DNA from: JAIFWV01 sp964580495
GTDB lineage: Bacteria > Patescibacteriota > Doudnabacteria > UBA920 > O2-02-FULL-48-8
Reading direction: 5' to 3'
Length of the DNA: 44,798 nt
Assembly: GCA_964580495.1 (NCBI GenBank)
Contig: CAZOKE010000006.1
Span: 1 to 44,798, forward strand
Shown: positions 8,451 to 16,745 of the stretch, in pieces
How positions within the stretch are numbered: position 1 is the first letter of the stretch
Layout: each line of letters begins with the position of its first letter
Translations under genes and position numbers: made by a program
The notes under the pieces: model-generated
Database searches by the model: none
Told to the model about the DNA's origin: nothing
The model's input: only the letters and a program-made list of their open reading frames with translations

Positions 8451-8478
8451 ATTCTAGCGAATGTCCGAGTTTTTTCAA
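8451..8478 (-). promoter_or_regulatory. Promoter of the Gam-like gene
   Basis: On the minus strand TTGAAA (8478-8473), 16 bases, TAGAAT (8456-8451). Transcription would begin near 8444, about 24 bases before the GTG start, leaving room for the GGAGG site. It overlaps the T-rich tail of the upstream gene's terminator. Confidence 0.6.
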
Positions 8479-8479
8479 G

Positions 8480-8513
8480 CAAAATAAAAACGGAAAGTCG
8501 GCGACCTTCCGTT
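8480..8513 (-). terminator. Terminator of the 129-residue cassette gene
   Basis: On the minus strand AACGGAAGG pairs with CTTTCCGTT (one G-T pair) around a 7-base loop and runs into TTTTATTTT. It lies directly downstream of the gene at 8525-8914. Confidence 0.75.
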
Positions 8514-8524
8514 TACGTAATACG

Positions 8525-8914
8525 CTAATGAGCAATGGTTTCGCCCCGCAGCTCCTGCTCCGTGGCTACCAGCTTCACTGTCTTGGCGCGCTTCTTCTTG
8601 CGGACTGGGCTGGGCACTTCCGACTGGGCCTTTGTTCGCGTCCGACGGTCCACTTCGCGGAGCTTGACCATGGGATCGTGCGTTTCCGGATCATGGTACA
8701 GCACGAAGTAGGTTGTGCGTCGCCAGGGATGGATCATACGCAGTGCGCGTTTAAACAGCGATTTGGGCACGCGCTCCTGGCACTCACAAAACAGTTCGTA
8801 AATGAACTCCTGCTTGTCGCCATACTTGTAACCGGCAGCGGCAAGCTGCTTGAGGTAAGCGCAGATGAACTCCAAGATCACATCGACGCGGCGCTCGCCA
8901 ATCTTTTTTCTCAT
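8525..8914 (-). CDS. Unknown basic protein, 129 residues (cassette gene)
   Basis: Starts at the ATG at 8914, five bases after GGAGG; an upstream TTG frame start overlaps the SD site and is rejected. The N-terminal two thirds look helical (VDVILEFICAYLKQLAAAG, then YKYGDKQEFIYELFCEC) and include Cys at about 16, 40 and 42. The C terminus (about 85-118) is strongly basic, with RRTRTK and RKKKRAKTVK, suggesting nucleic-acid contact. I recognise no family. It has its own promoter, leader hairpin and terminator, and sits head-to-tail with the Gam-like gene, so a shared DNA-related role is possible but unproven. Confidence 0.7.
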   Translation of the reverse strand: MRKKIGERRVDVILEFICAYLKQLAAAGYKYGDKQEFIYELFCECQERVPKSLFKRALRMIHPWRRTTYFVLYHDPETHDPMVKLREVDRRTRTKAQSEVPSPVRKKKRAKTVKLVATEQELRGETIAH

Positions 8915-8940
8915 CCGTTCCTCCAATCATTCAAATTTCC

Positions 8941-8989
8941 GTCCTCACAAAGGACTGCTCATTTTAGCATATCCGAGACCTCAAGTCAA
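8941..8989 (-). promoter_or_regulatory. Promoter and leader hairpin of the 129-residue gene
   Basis: On the minus strand TTGACT (8989-8984), 17 bases, TAAAAT (8966-8961). The leader then holds a small hairpin, GTCCT/AGGAC (8955-8941), before the GGAGG site. This promoter, hairpin and SD order recurs in other cassettes. Confidence 0.65.
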
Positions 8990-9000
8990 GACAAGCAATT

Positions 9001-9033
9001 AAAAAACAGGCCCATTAATTTGGCCTGTTTTTT
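9001..9033. terminator. Bidirectional terminator
   Basis: AAAAAACAGGCC (9001-9012) and GGCCTGTTTTTT (9022-9033) form a hairpin with T runs in both directions. It ends the anti-sigma operon on the minus strand, 9 bases after the stop codon, and insulates the cassette promoter next to it. Confidence 0.8.
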
Positions 9034-9041
9034 GGTAAATT

Positions 9042-10520
9042 TTATTGGACCGGAGAAGGGACAACCGTACCTTCAGGAACTGTCCCGGATGAGGAACTCC
9101 CCTGCATTGGTTTGATCACACCGCCATTGTCGCGGCTAAGAATTTCCTTAATGAGCGGCACAGTTACGGCATTTCGATAAAAGTTGCCGGTGGATGGCTG
9201 TGTTATCACTGGGAAAATCAAGGACGGAACCAAAATTTGATTGGAAGTACCGTTGCTGTAGTCCCACATAAAAACATACTGCATCATGGGCGTGCCCAAA
9301 TCAATTTCAACTGTTTTCTTGGCATTCGGGTCCCCGCCGTAATAATACATTCCGCCCTGTTCGGCTATTTTCAGGATCTTGGCAGGATCAGTTTCCGCAT
9401 CATAGCTGGAGGCTTGGAAGTTGGAAGAGACCAGATTCCATATACTCGAAACCTTTTTATTGCGGATGTCGATTCCTATAACCAGCCCGCTTTTGTTTCC
9501 ACTCTCGTCATAAATGACATTATTGTCGACTTTGAATGGATAAACTACCTGCTGGATTTCGGATATAGGCATCATTTTGTTGTTGACACCATACAAGTTT
9601 TGCACGACTTCCGGCGTAGCGTAATTGGTTAACGGGACCCCGTGTGCATTTACGAAATCATTGGCTATGGAAATCATCGTTTGGTCATCCGGAACATCGG
9701 AAGGATTTAGCGCCGGCGGCTGAGGGCAACCGTTTGGATTGCAAGTCTTTGCGTCATATATAGGCCCGAAATAGCCGTTTACCGAAATATTCCCATTCAT
9801 CAAATCGACATAGATGCTGTATCCGTCGCTGCCCTGGCCCAGGTTTATGGACTGGACCTTGGCGCCCGGGAAGCTGCTGAGATTTATGAGTCCCAAGCCA
9901 AAGGAACTTAGGTCTAGGGATTGGCTGAAGTTAATCGGATCTTTTTTCAGCACATCGAGTTTGTCTTTATCAAGTGTCAAAGGGTCACCTTTATAAACAT
10001 ATTTATAATTTACCGGTTCATAAGGCATTATGTTCGGCGAACCCACACCCCCGCCGCCACCGCCCATGCCGAAACCCATAGGAGCGGAAGCGTCTCCACC
10101 CCCGCCGCCTTTTCCAGTAGCCGAGCTGGCGGTCAGGGTTGCCAGGCTTCCGAATGCATGATCTGAAGTCCTGATCACTTGAACTTTTGTGTTTTGGGTA
10201 ATTACAGAATTGTTATTTGGCTTTTTGATATATACCAATCCGGCTGCAATGATCAATACAATTACGACCACTCCGACACCGGAAAACACGAGCTTTTTCA
10301 TAAAGCTGTTCCTTATCGTTTCCATCACGGAAACTTTTGGTTTGTTCTCTTCTTCCATGATTTTTGTTCTAAGGTTAATGACAAATTGCTGATCGATTAC
10401 AGGCTCGGGTTTGCTTGCCAGAATATTGGCCAGAAGACGTTCCAGTTCCGGGCGGTGTTTCTCGAATTCCGGATCCAAGCTTATGAGCTCATCGATAATT
10501 TGGTTGATTTTCTGGTCCAT
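9042..10520 (-). CDS. Membrane-bound anti-sigma-like regulator
   Basis: 492 residues. An acidic cytoplasmic N terminus (1-70) could bind the sigma factor encoded 4 bases upstream. One membrane segment (about 77-97) follows, then a Gly-rich stretch at about 134-160 with runs of five and six glycines, and a large extracytoplasmic domain of about 330 residues. Position and topology (sigma gene, then a single-pass protein with a short inside and a large outside part) are those of an anti-sigma factor sensing the envelope. I see no zinc-binding HxxxCxxC motif, so it is not a classic ZAS protein. The function call rests mainly on context. Confidence 0.6.
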   Translation of the reverse strand: MDQKINQIIDELISLDPEFEKHRPELERLLANILASKPEPVIDQQFVINLRTKIMEEENKPKVSVMETIRNSFMKKLVFSGVGVVVIVLIIAAGLVYIKKPNNNSVITQNTKVQVIRTSDHAFGSLATLTASSATGKGGGGGDASAPMGFGMGGGGGGVGSPNIMPYEPVNYKYVYKGDPLTLDKDKLDVLKKDPINFSQSLDLSSFGLGLINLSSFPGAKVQSINLGQGSDGYSIYVDLMNGNISVNGYFGPIYDAKTCNPNGCPQPPALNPSDVPDDQTMISIANDFVNAHGVPLTNYATPEVVQNLYGVNNKMMPISEIQQVVYPFKVDNNVIYDESGNKSGLVIGIDIRNKKVSSIWNLVSSNFQASSYDAETDPAKILKIAEQGGMYYYGGDPNAKKTVEIDLGTPMMQYVFMWDYSNGTSNQILVPSLIFPVITQPSTGNFYRNAVTVPLIKEILSRDNGGVIKPMQGSSSSGTVPEGTVVPSPVQ

Positions 10521-10523
10521 AAT

Positions 10524-11078
10524 TTATGTTCCGATGACAATGGCAACTAGCACCAAAGCCAGAATTAATTCTTTTTGCATTTTGGAAAGGATTCTGGAAA
10601 AATTTACTCGCAGCGTTGCTTCTGATTTTCCCAAAACCTTGCTGATCTCTTCGTAAGCCAATCCGTCCCACAGTCTCATGATTACCAAATCGCGCTGTTC
10701 GGGATCCAGGCCCTGCAAATACTTCCGGACCTGGTCAATTTTTTCTCTAAGCTCGTAGTCTTTGCTCAAATTAGTCTGGTCAGAAACATTGAAAGCTTCT
10801 TCGATATCGAAAGTGGCTTTCTTCGTCCGGTAATGGTCAATCACAGTGTTGCGGGCAATGCTTAGAATCCAAGCTTGGAAGCTCAGCTTGGGATTGTAAG
10901 TATGAAATTTTGAAAAAGCTTTGGTAAACACGACAGATACCAAATCTTCCGCAACTTGCTTGTGCCCCACACGGTAATAGACAAATCTGTAGACCTTTTG
11001 GATATAGAGATCGTACAAAGTCGCAAACGCGTCCATATTGCCAGAGAGGCATTGATTTATGGCTTCTTGCTCCGTCAA
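10524..11078 (-). CDS. ECF-type RNA polymerase sigma factor
   Basis: 184 residues. Region 2 spans about 15-80 (DAFATLYDLYIQKVYRFVYY, then AEDLVSVVFTKAF and AWILSIARNTVIDHYR), and region 4 spans about 110-168 (LDPEQRDLVIMRLWDGLAYEEI, then GKSEATLRVNFSRIL, a helix-turn-helix). ECF factors redirect RNA polymerase to a small regulon. The last 14 or so residues (LILALVLVAIVIGT) are wholly hydrophobic, which is unusual and might tether the protein to the membrane. It is followed 3 bases later by its probable anti-sigma gene. Its target promoters are unknown. Confidence 0.9.
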   Translation of the reverse strand: MTEQEAINQCLSGNMDAFATLYDLYIQKVYRFVYYRVGHKQVAEDLVSVVFTKAFSKFHTYNPKLSFQAWILSIARNTVIDHYRTKKATFDIEEAFNVSDQTNLSKDYELREKIDQVRKYLQGLDPEQRDLVIMRLWDGLAYEEISKVLGKSEATLRVNFSRILSKMQKELILALVLVAIVIGT

Positions 11079-11159
11079 ATGCTTAAATTGTTAATTTTGA
11101 GCTCAAATCTATAATAAATTACGAGGTAAGTTGCTAAATGTAACATTAAAACTTCATAG

Positions 11160-12173
11160 TTATTTTGTGCTGTTTGCGTTAATCGTATTCGTGCCAGAAG
11201 TCTGCGCCGGCGTGGGATTGTTGGCACTCTGAGACTGCAATTGCTGCTGGGCCAACCCTTGCTGGTCTGATTGCTGGCACGGCGTATCTTTAAAGCAATA
11301 ATAAGCCCATTTGGCGATTCGGAGGTCAATATACGCTAATTTGGACCTGTCGGACCCAATCTGTTTATTTAATAAAATCACAAGGTTGCCCAGCTGGCTT
11401 ACGACAGGTCTGTCAGTGGAAAAGAATACTGACCAGCCTTCCGAGGTCACGAATTCTACTTCAGTGGCTCCTTTGCCGGGGATCTTCACCGCAGCAATCG
11501 CCTGTGTCAGGCGCGTGGGCCATATTTGCTTCATCGAAATGATAAATGGTATGAGCTTGCCGTCTATGGTTTCGCCGACTTTGATATCTTCACCGACCTG
11601 GTCCGAAACTTTGAGATAATTTCCGGAATCCGGGACCTCTTTGATCACAAATCCCTGGTCATCAACCAAATAATATTTTTGGTTGGCAGCCAGCACCAAA
11701 GTCGGAGTGCGCTCAATCACTTCGATTTTGAGTTTATTCGGCCAGCTCCTGCTCGATTTAGTCACGCGAACCAAAGGGTCGGCGGAAACTATGATTTTAT
11801 TCACCACGCCCGAATTCAGCAGAAAAAAACTATTTTTTTTGACCAACATAAAACGATGGTTCGCGGCATTTTGGATTGCCGAAACAATCTCATCAGAGGA
11901 CACTTGCTTGTTGCCGGAAACAGAGACCTGCGTCACCAAAAAATAAGGCGAAATTACCAAAAAATAAAAAATCGCCCCAATGAAAACCAGGGTTGTATAA
12001 ACCGCAGCCTGCGACATGCCGGCTCGCGAAAAAAAAGCGCTAACAAAACTTTCTTTGTTTGAATTGAAATTCCGCTTGTAGTTTTTGGCCGCAACTAACT
12101 TGTCTTTAAACTCCCTGCCACCATACCTCCGATGCGGTTCCAATTTTCTACGATGATTGCTGAAAATTTTCAA
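11160..12173 (-). CDS. ftsQ: FtsQ-like cell division protein with POTRA domain
   Basis: About 337 residues from the TTG at 12173, with AAGGA upstream. The frame stays open to a GTG at 12218, but those extra 15 codons lie in the REP-like repeat at 12187-12240. A basic cytoplasmic N terminus is followed by one membrane segment (about 55-75), then a POTRA domain beginning PYFLVTQVSVSGNKQVSSDEIV and the FtsQ beta domain. FtsQ links early and late divisome proteins outside the membrane. The Gln-rich, Ser/Thr/Asn-rich C-terminal tail is atypical. It lies upstream of the sigma factor on the same strand rather than beside ftsA and ftsZ. Confidence 0.75.
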   Translation of the reverse strand: MKIFSNHRRKLEPHRRYGGREFKDKLVAAKNYKRNFNSNKESFVSAFFSRAGMSQAAVYTTLVFIGAIFYFLVISPYFLVTQVSVSGNKQVSSDEIVSAIQNAANHRFMLVKKNSFFLLNSGVVNKIIVSADPLVRVTKSSRSWPNKLKIEVIERTPTLVLAANQKYYLVDDQGFVIKEVPDSGNYLKVSDQVGEDIKVGETIDGKLIPFIISMKQIWPTRLTQAIAAVKIPGKGATEVEFVTSEGWSVFFSTDRPVVSQLGNLVILLNKQIGSDRSKLAYIDLRIAKWAYYCFKDTPCQQSDQQGLAQQQLQSQSANNPTPAQTSGTNTINANSTK

Positions 12174-12186
12174 ATGTATTATTCCT

Positions 12187-12240
12187 TTTTTCCTTCTCCC
12201 TATGGGAGAAGGTGGCACGAAGTACCGGATGAGGGTGGTC
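12187..12240. repeat. REP-like palindromic repeat between serS and ftsQ
   Basis: CTTCTCCCTATGGGAGAAGG hairpin followed by GGATGAGGGTGG, the same plan as 22756-22800. It fills the whole spacer between the serS stop and the ftsQ start and extends an open frame artificially at the ftsQ 5' end. Confidence 0.65.
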
Positions 12241-13478
12241 TATCCAATTTTATCCTTACCCATAAAGTTCTGCAGAACTTTCGGTATCAAAATCGATCCG
12301 TCTTCCTGTTGGTAATTTTCAAATATCGCGATTGGGAACCTCGAAGTCACAATAGCTGTGCCGTTCAAAGTGTGTACGAATTCAGTAGCTCCGTCCCACT
12401 TGCGATATTTGATATTCAATCGCCGTGCTTGATAATCGGTGCAGTTTGAAGTCGAGGTAATCTCACCATAATCATTTTTCATAGTCATCCAAGCTTCAAT
12501 GTCATATTTGCGATACGCAGGTCCGCCCAAATCTCCGCTGGCAATATCGATCACACGATATGGGATTTCCAACCCATCCACGATTTCTTTTTCTATGTCC
12601 AAAATTTCCTGGTGGATTTTCTCAGAATCTTCAGGTTTGCAAAAAGCAAATAATTCCAATTTAGTGAACTGATGTACGCGGTACAAGCCTTTGCTGGTGC
12701 GGCCATAAGCACCGGCTTCAGTTCGGAAACAGTGCGAAACTGCTGCATATTTTTTTGGTCCAGCGGACAAGTCCAAAACCTCATCCGAATGGTAGCCGCC
12801 AACAGTGATTTCTGCAGTTCCCACCAAACTTAGGTCTTCATCGGCGATATTGTAAACTTGTTTTTCATCCCCGCGGGGATTGAACCCAATGCCCAAGAGA
12901 ATTTCATTTTTGGCCATATCTGGCGTTTCCATGAGTTCAAAACCATGCTTTCCCGCGATTTCCAGACCGTAGTTGATCAGCGCTTGGTTAAGTCGAACTA
13001 AATCTCCTTTGGCAAAATAAAACTTACTGGTCGCAACTTTCGCCCCGCGCTCAAAATCAATCACATCCAAATCCAACATGAGTTCTTCATGATCTTTGGC
13101 CTTGAATGAAAATTTCGGAACTGAACCGTGCTTTGCCAAAACTTTGAAGTCTTCCTCAGCACCAATCGGCGAATCCGGATGGGTAAGATTCGGAATTTTC
13201 ATCCAAAGCTCATTGAGTTCAGATTCGATTTTGGTTAGTTTTTCTTCCTCTGACTTAATCTCATCACCTACTTTGCGCATTTTTTCTATCTCTTCCGGAG
13301 TTGGCTTGCCTTTTGATCCTTGATTTCGCTGCGCACGCAATTCCTCAATATGCTTGATATGGTCGCGTCGCATAGTATCCAAATCCAAAAGCCGGTCCAT
13401 ATCAACATTAATCCCTCGAACCTTGTTATTTTTCTTAACTTCCTCCGCATGTTCGCGGATAAACTTTATATCGAGCAT
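12240..13478 (-). CDS. serS: Seryl-tRNA synthetase
   Basis: 412 residues, the normal length. An N-terminal coiled-coil arm (about 30-100, rich in E and K) binds the long variable arm of tRNA-Ser. The class II catalytic core follows: motif 2 at FRTEAGAYGRTSKGLYRVHQF and motif 3 near the C terminus at FPIAIFENYQQEDGSILIP. It charges tRNA-Ser and tRNA-Sec types with serine. The start follows a weak GAGGAA site. The region upstream carries the spacer repeat TCGTTACTAATTACT, also found before frr. Confidence 0.95.
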   Translation of the reverse strand: MLDIKFIREHAEEVKKNNKVRGINVDMDRLLDLDTMRRDHIKHIEELRAQRNQGSKGKPTPEEIEKMRKVGDEIKSEEEKLTKIESELNELWMKIPNLTHPDSPIGAEEDFKVLAKHGSVPKFSFKAKDHEELMLDLDVIDFERGAKVATSKFYFAKGDLVRLNQALINYGLEIAGKHGFELMETPDMAKNEILLGIGFNPRGDEKQVYNIADEDLSLVGTAEITVGGYHSDEVLDLSAGPKKYAAVSHCFRTEAGAYGRTSKGLYRVHQFTKLELFAFCKPEDSEKIHQEILDIEKEIVDGLEIPYRVIDIASGDLGGPAYRKYDIEAWMTMKNDYGEITSTSNCTDYQARRLNIKYRKWDGATEFVHTLNGTAIVTSRFPIAIFENYQQEDGSILIPKVLQNFMGKDKIG

Positions 13479-13502
13479 AAATTCCTCGTTACTAATTACT
13501 CG

Positions 13503-14099
13503 TTACTCTTTACTAATCTCCACAAACATATCTTTAATTTTTTCGATTGCGTGCTTGCGGTGGTTTAATATTTCGTGTTCCTCTTCCGAAATATCGCAAT
13601 AATATTTCCCGTAACTTGGGAAGTACATCAGTGATCGGTACGGAAACCCCTTTATCTTCTTTTCTGCGGCTTTTTCCGCCACCACGCCTTCTACTGCTGA
13701 TTGACTGGTCACGATCCCAAAAGGTGTGGCAAGCGCCACAACCAAATTTAACCTGCAGGATCTTTGCATTTTCCCTCTCATCCTTTTCATAACTTCTTCA
13801 ATAATTTCTTCGTCCGTCATCTCCCAGCCAAGCCATCGATGGCTTTTGACTCCCGGTTCGCCATTGAGCGCGTCAATCTCAAACCCGCCGTCGTCCACCA
13901 GTGTCGGCAACCCGGATGTTTGGTAATAAAATTTCGCCTTAATAATTGCATTTTCTTCAAAATTTTTTCCGGTTTCTGCAGGCACATCGGTAATACCAAC
14001 ATCTTCCAGATCTACCAATTCCAATGGCAACCCCCGGAGGAGGTCTTTGTATTCGTCTCTTTTAGCAGGATTGGTGGTAGCTATCAGCAACTTTTTCAT
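13503..14099 (-). CDS. rdgB: Non-canonical purine NTP pyrophosphatase (RdgB/HAM1 family)
   Basis: 198 residues. The N-terminal LLIATTNPAKRDEYKDLL is the family's nucleotide-binding start (usually TxNxxK). GKNFEENAIIKAKFY and LVDDGGFEIDALNGEPGV carry the catalytic acidic residues. The C terminus with GFPYRSLMYFP and HRKHAIEKI fits the family. It hydrolyses dITP, XTP and similar damaged nucleotides to the monophosphate, keeping them out of DNA and RNA. The second Asp of the usual (D)DSGL motif region reads DDGGF, a mild variation. Confidence 0.9.
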   Translation of the reverse strand: MKKLLIATTNPAKRDEYKDLLRGLPLELVDLEDVGITDVPAETGKNFEENAIIKAKFYYQTSGLPTLVDDGGFEIDALNGEPGVKSHRWLGWEMTDEEIIEEVMKRMRGKMQRSCRLNLVVALATPFGIVTSQSAVEGVVAEKAAEKKIKGFPYRSLMYFPSYGKYYCDISEEEHEILNHRKHAIEKIKDMFVEISKE

Positions 14100-14134
14100 T
14101 CATTTTAAAATATGGTCAATTAGAAATTAGATCT

Positions 14135-14689
14135 TTATAACCCTATTTCTTCTGCATGCGCTTGCATGGCCTTCAATGCAATCTCAGTAAGTTCCGGTAA
14201 TTCCAAATTAATGTATTCCTTGCAAAGTAAAATAATTTCCCTATTTACACCGGCAGCAAAACTTTTCGACTTGAATTTCCGCAAAACAGAATCGACTGTG
14301 ACAGAAGCTAATTTTTTATCCGGCTGAACCAGGGCCGCTGCCGTAATTATCCCTGATAATTCTTCAACGCAATACAAAGTTTTTTCTAACAATGTGACTG
14401 GTGTTAGTCCGTGAATGTGGTTATGGATATAAATTGCATTGATAATTTCTGGGTTGATGTCGGTTTTTTCCAAAATTTCTTTTGAAAGGACGCTGTGCTT
14501 ATGAAAATCATCTTTGGTCTTTTCCCAATCCAAGTCGTGCAGCATTCCCGCCAATTCCCAGTCATTCTGGTCCTGTCCAAACTTCCGGGCCAAAGCTTGC
14601 ATAATAAACCCGACTGCCAGATTGTGGCGAATAAGATTTATGTTTTTTATGTGCTCATTCAAAAGAGCCAATGCTTCGCTTCTTGTCAT
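14135..14689 (-). CDS. HD domain phosphohydrolase
   Basis: 184 residues. RHNLAVGFIMQALARKF gives the first His (about 22), and LAGMLHDLDWEKT holds the HD pair (about 51-52). A further His-rich piece, IYIHNHIHGL, and a late Asp in the helix near 120 complete the metal-binding set of an HDIG-type domain. Such proteins hydrolyse phosphate esters of nucleotides or second messengers. Its start overlaps the end of the Nudix gene by 4 bases, so the pair is translationally coupled. With RdgB just downstream, nucleotide-pool cleaning is a reasonable guess. The substrate is unknown. Confidence 0.88.
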   Translation of the reverse strand: MTRSEALALLNEHIKNINLIRHNLAVGFIMQALARKFGQDQNDWELAGMLHDLDWEKTKDDFHKHSVLSKEILEKTDINPEIINAIYIHNHIHGLTPVTLLEKTLYCVEELSGIITAAALVQPDKKLASVTVDSVLRKFKSKSFAAGVNREIILLCKEYINLELPELTEIALKAMQAHAEEIGL

Positions 14690-15108
14690 GCGTCGAAATA
14701 ATCCTGTCCGGATTTATACGCTTCGAAAGCTTGCTTGCAAAATTCGAATATCGGCTCTGGCAAGTGATCCAAATCATACCAACCCACTTCCGTAACTTTT
14801 TCCGGCTCCAGTGTTTTCGCCTCGCCTGATTTCCAATCTGCAATCAAACCGACGTGAACATAATGCTTTGGGGCGTACTTTTTGACATTCGATAAAAACT
14901 GGAATCGGATATTTTCGATTTCAATCCCCACCTCTTCCATGGTTTCCCTTTTGGCGCACTGCTCAAATGATTCCATATATTCCAAATGCCCGCCTGGGAA
15001 CGCAAATTCGCCGGCTCCGTGCGAGCCCTGCCGCTTTTGCAGCAGAACTTTGCCGTCTTTCAAAATCATCACTCCGACTCCGACTTTTGGCCTCTGTTGA
15101 TCTTCCAT
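14686..15108 (-). CDS. Nudix hydrolase
   Basis: 140 residues from the ATG at 15108; a longer frame to 15150 runs into the inverted-repeat element and is rejected. The Nudix box spans about 40-62 (GGHLEYMESFEQ then REtmEEvG) with all catalytic Glu residues. The surrounding KVLLQKRQGSHGAGEFAFP is typical of the MutT-like/ADP-sugar group. These enzymes hydrolyse nucleoside diphosphates linked to another group. It is coupled to the HD hydrolase by a 4-base overlap and sits in a run with RdgB, which suggests nucleotide sanitation. Confidence 0.9.
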   Translation of the reverse strand: MEDQQRPKVGVGVMILKDGKVLLQKRQGSHGAGEFAFPGGHLEYMESFEQCAKRETMEEVGIEIENIRFQFLSNVKKYAPKHYVHVGLIADWKSGEAKTLEPEKVTEVGWYDLDHLPEPIFEFCKQAFEAYKSGQDYFDA

Positions 15109-15129
15109 ATCTGTTCTTTTTCTGGTCGA

Positions 15130-15218
15130 GGGCAGCCGCTTGGAGGACAATTGCGAGGCCTTTCAATGGCCGAGCACTTAGTCCGGCTCAAGCGGACGTG
15201 TCCGACAAGCGGCTGCCC
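15130..15218. repeat. Structured inverted-repeat element E1 (three-way junction)
   Basis: The outer arms GGGCAGCCGCTTG (15130-15142) and CAAGCGGCTGCCC (15206-15218) pair perfectly over 13 bases. Inside lies a GA/GA internal loop, then GGACA/TGTCC. Two arms follow: AATTGC...GCACTT, capped by a GGCC/GGCC hairpin, and GTCCG...CGGAC. A second GA/GA lies outside the outer stem, followed by GTC/GAC pairs. The copy at 31828-31925 has the same plan with different stem bases. It starts 8 bases after the lysS stop codon. There is no T run, so it is not a standard terminator. Confidence 0.75.
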
Positions 15219-15225
15219 GAGACTT

Positions 15226-16683
15226 TTACTCTTCTTTCATCGGCGGGAAGAAGACTGTTTCCCGCACCGATTTATCCATAATTACCGCGAACAGTCGTTC
15301 GCTCAATCCAAACCCGGCAGTCGGCGGCATTCCGTATTCCAAAGCTTCAACAAAATCCGCATCTAGCATCTGGGCTTCTTTGTCTCCGGCTTCCCGCAAT
15401 TTCATCTGTGCTTCAAATCGTTGCCGCTGATCGATCGGATCGTTGAGTTCTGTAAATCCCTTTCCTAATTCCGTGCCGCCTGCCAAAATCTGCATGCGCT
15501 GGACTTCTTTGGGATTTTTGGGATCTTTTTTGGCCAGCGGCTCGATTTCTATCGGCGGATTGATCAAAAAACACGGCTGGACCAGAGTCGGCCGGACTTT
15601 TTTCTTGTAAATCAAATCAATCAGCCGGCCCTTGCCTTGACTGGCTTCAATCTTGATTTTTTCTTTCTTGGCATATTCGCGCAACTCGCCTTCAGTGGCT
15701 TTGTTTAAGTCCAAGCCAGTGTGCTTTTCAAATAAATCAAAATACCGCAGCTTGGGCCAGTTTCCGGACCAATCAATTTCTTTGCCATCATAAGTCGTTT
15801 TAAGTCCGCCCGTTACGCTTTGGATCACATTTTGGTACATATCTTGGCAGAGCTGCATAAGCTGGTCGTATTCGGCATAAGCCCAATAAAATTCCATCTG
15901 CATATAGTCCTGCAAATGCTCGGTGGAAATTCCTTCATTGCGGAAAATGCGCCCGATTTCAAACACTTTTTCAAATCCGCCCACCAAAAGTTTCTTCAGC
16001 GGCAGTTCCAGGGAAATCCTCAAATAGAAATCGCGATCCAAAGCGTTGTGGTGGGTGATGAATGGTTCAGCTTCGGCTCCGCCCGGGACTTGCTCCAGCA
16101 CATTGAGCTCGACTTCCATAAAATCCTTATCTTCCAGAAATGAACGGATTGATTTCCAAAAAATTGATTTTTTCTGGAACAGGTCGCGGACTTCTTTGTT
16201 CGTCATCAGATCCAGATAGCGCTTGCGCAAGCGGGTTTCCAAGTCTTTCAACCCAAAATATTCCTGGGGCACCGGCAGCAGCGACTTAGCCAACAATCTG
16301 TAAGCTTTTACTTCCAATGTCTTCTCTCCTGTTTTTGACAACCCCAAACTCCCGGTTACTTCCAAAAAGTCGCCGATGTCCAACAGGTCGAAATTCCGAA
16401 AAGCCTCTTCTCCAACTCCATCTTCCCGCAGCAAAAATTGGATCGAGCCTGATTCGTCCTCCAGATTGCCGAAAATCAGTTTGCCGTGGACGCGGATAGA
16501 TTTCACCCTGCCGTCCAAAGTCAGTTTTTCTTTTGATTCAGCCAGCTGATCAAATTTTTTCTTGGCCTGGTCAATAGAATGTGTCCGATGCGAATCCACC
16601 GGATAAGGATCAATACCCAAGCTTTTCAGTTTTTCCAATTTTTGTGTCCGAACCTGCCGCAGTTCTTCGATTTTGTCTGACAT
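15226..16683 (-). CDS. lysS: Lysyl-tRNA synthetase, class II
   Basis: 485 residues. An N-terminal OB-fold anticodon-binding domain (about 55-150, including LDGRVKSIRVHGKLIFGNLEDESG) precedes the class II core. Motif 2 is at FEIGRIFRNEGISTEHLQDYMQMEF, and motif 3 is near the C terminus at YGMPPTAGFGLSERL. It attaches lysine to tRNA-Lys. No SD site is seen; a promoter at 16705-16733 gives a short leader. It is divergent from the microprotein cassette at 16852. Confidence 0.95.
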   Translation of the reverse strand: MSDKIEELRQVRTQKLEKLKSLGIDPYPVDSHRTHSIDQAKKKFDQLAESKEKLTLDGRVKSIRVHGKLIFGNLEDESGSIQFLLREDGVGEEAFRNFDLLDIGDFLEVTGSLGLSKTGEKTLEVKAYRLLAKSLLPVPQEYFGLKDLETRLRKRYLDLMTNKEVRDLFQKKSIFWKSIRSFLEDKDFMEVELNVLEQVPGGAEAEPFITHHNALDRDFYLRISLELPLKKLLVGGFEKVFEIGRIFRNEGISTEHLQDYMQMEFYWAYAEYDQLMQLCQDMYQNVIQSVTGGLKTTYDGKEIDWSGNWPKLRYFDLFEKHTGLDLNKATEGELREYAKKEKIKIEASQGKGRLIDLIYKKKVRPTLVQPCFLINPPIEIEPLAKKDPKNPKEVQRMQILAGGTELGKGFTELNDPIDQRQRFEAQMKLREAGDKEAQMLDADFVEALEYGMPPTAGFGLSERLFAVIMDKSVRETVFFPPMKEE

Positions 16684-16704
16684 TTGTATGTATTAAGTGC
16701 CCAA

Positions 16705-16733
16705 ATTATACCATATATTGATTTGGTGGCCAA
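16705..16733 (-). promoter_or_regulatory. lysS: Promoter of lysS
   Basis: On the minus strand TTGGCC (16733-16728), 17 bases, TATAAT (16710-16705). Its -35 box is only 12 bases from the -35 box of the divergent plus-strand cassette promoter at 16746. Confidence 0.7.
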
Positions 16734-16745
16734 AAAAGCCCACCC

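Noticed and set aside
8405..9115. Plus-strand frame of 236 codons
   Set aside because: It runs antisense through the 129-residue gene and two terminators; no start signals.
15130..15218. E1 as an intrinsic terminator of lysS
   Set aside because: The stem is strong, but no T run follows on either strand, and the conserved internal junction is not explained by termination.
15130..15218. GA/GA loops as a classic kink-turn
   Set aside because: A kink-turn has a three-base bulge beside the tandem GA pairs; here the loops are symmetric with no bulge.
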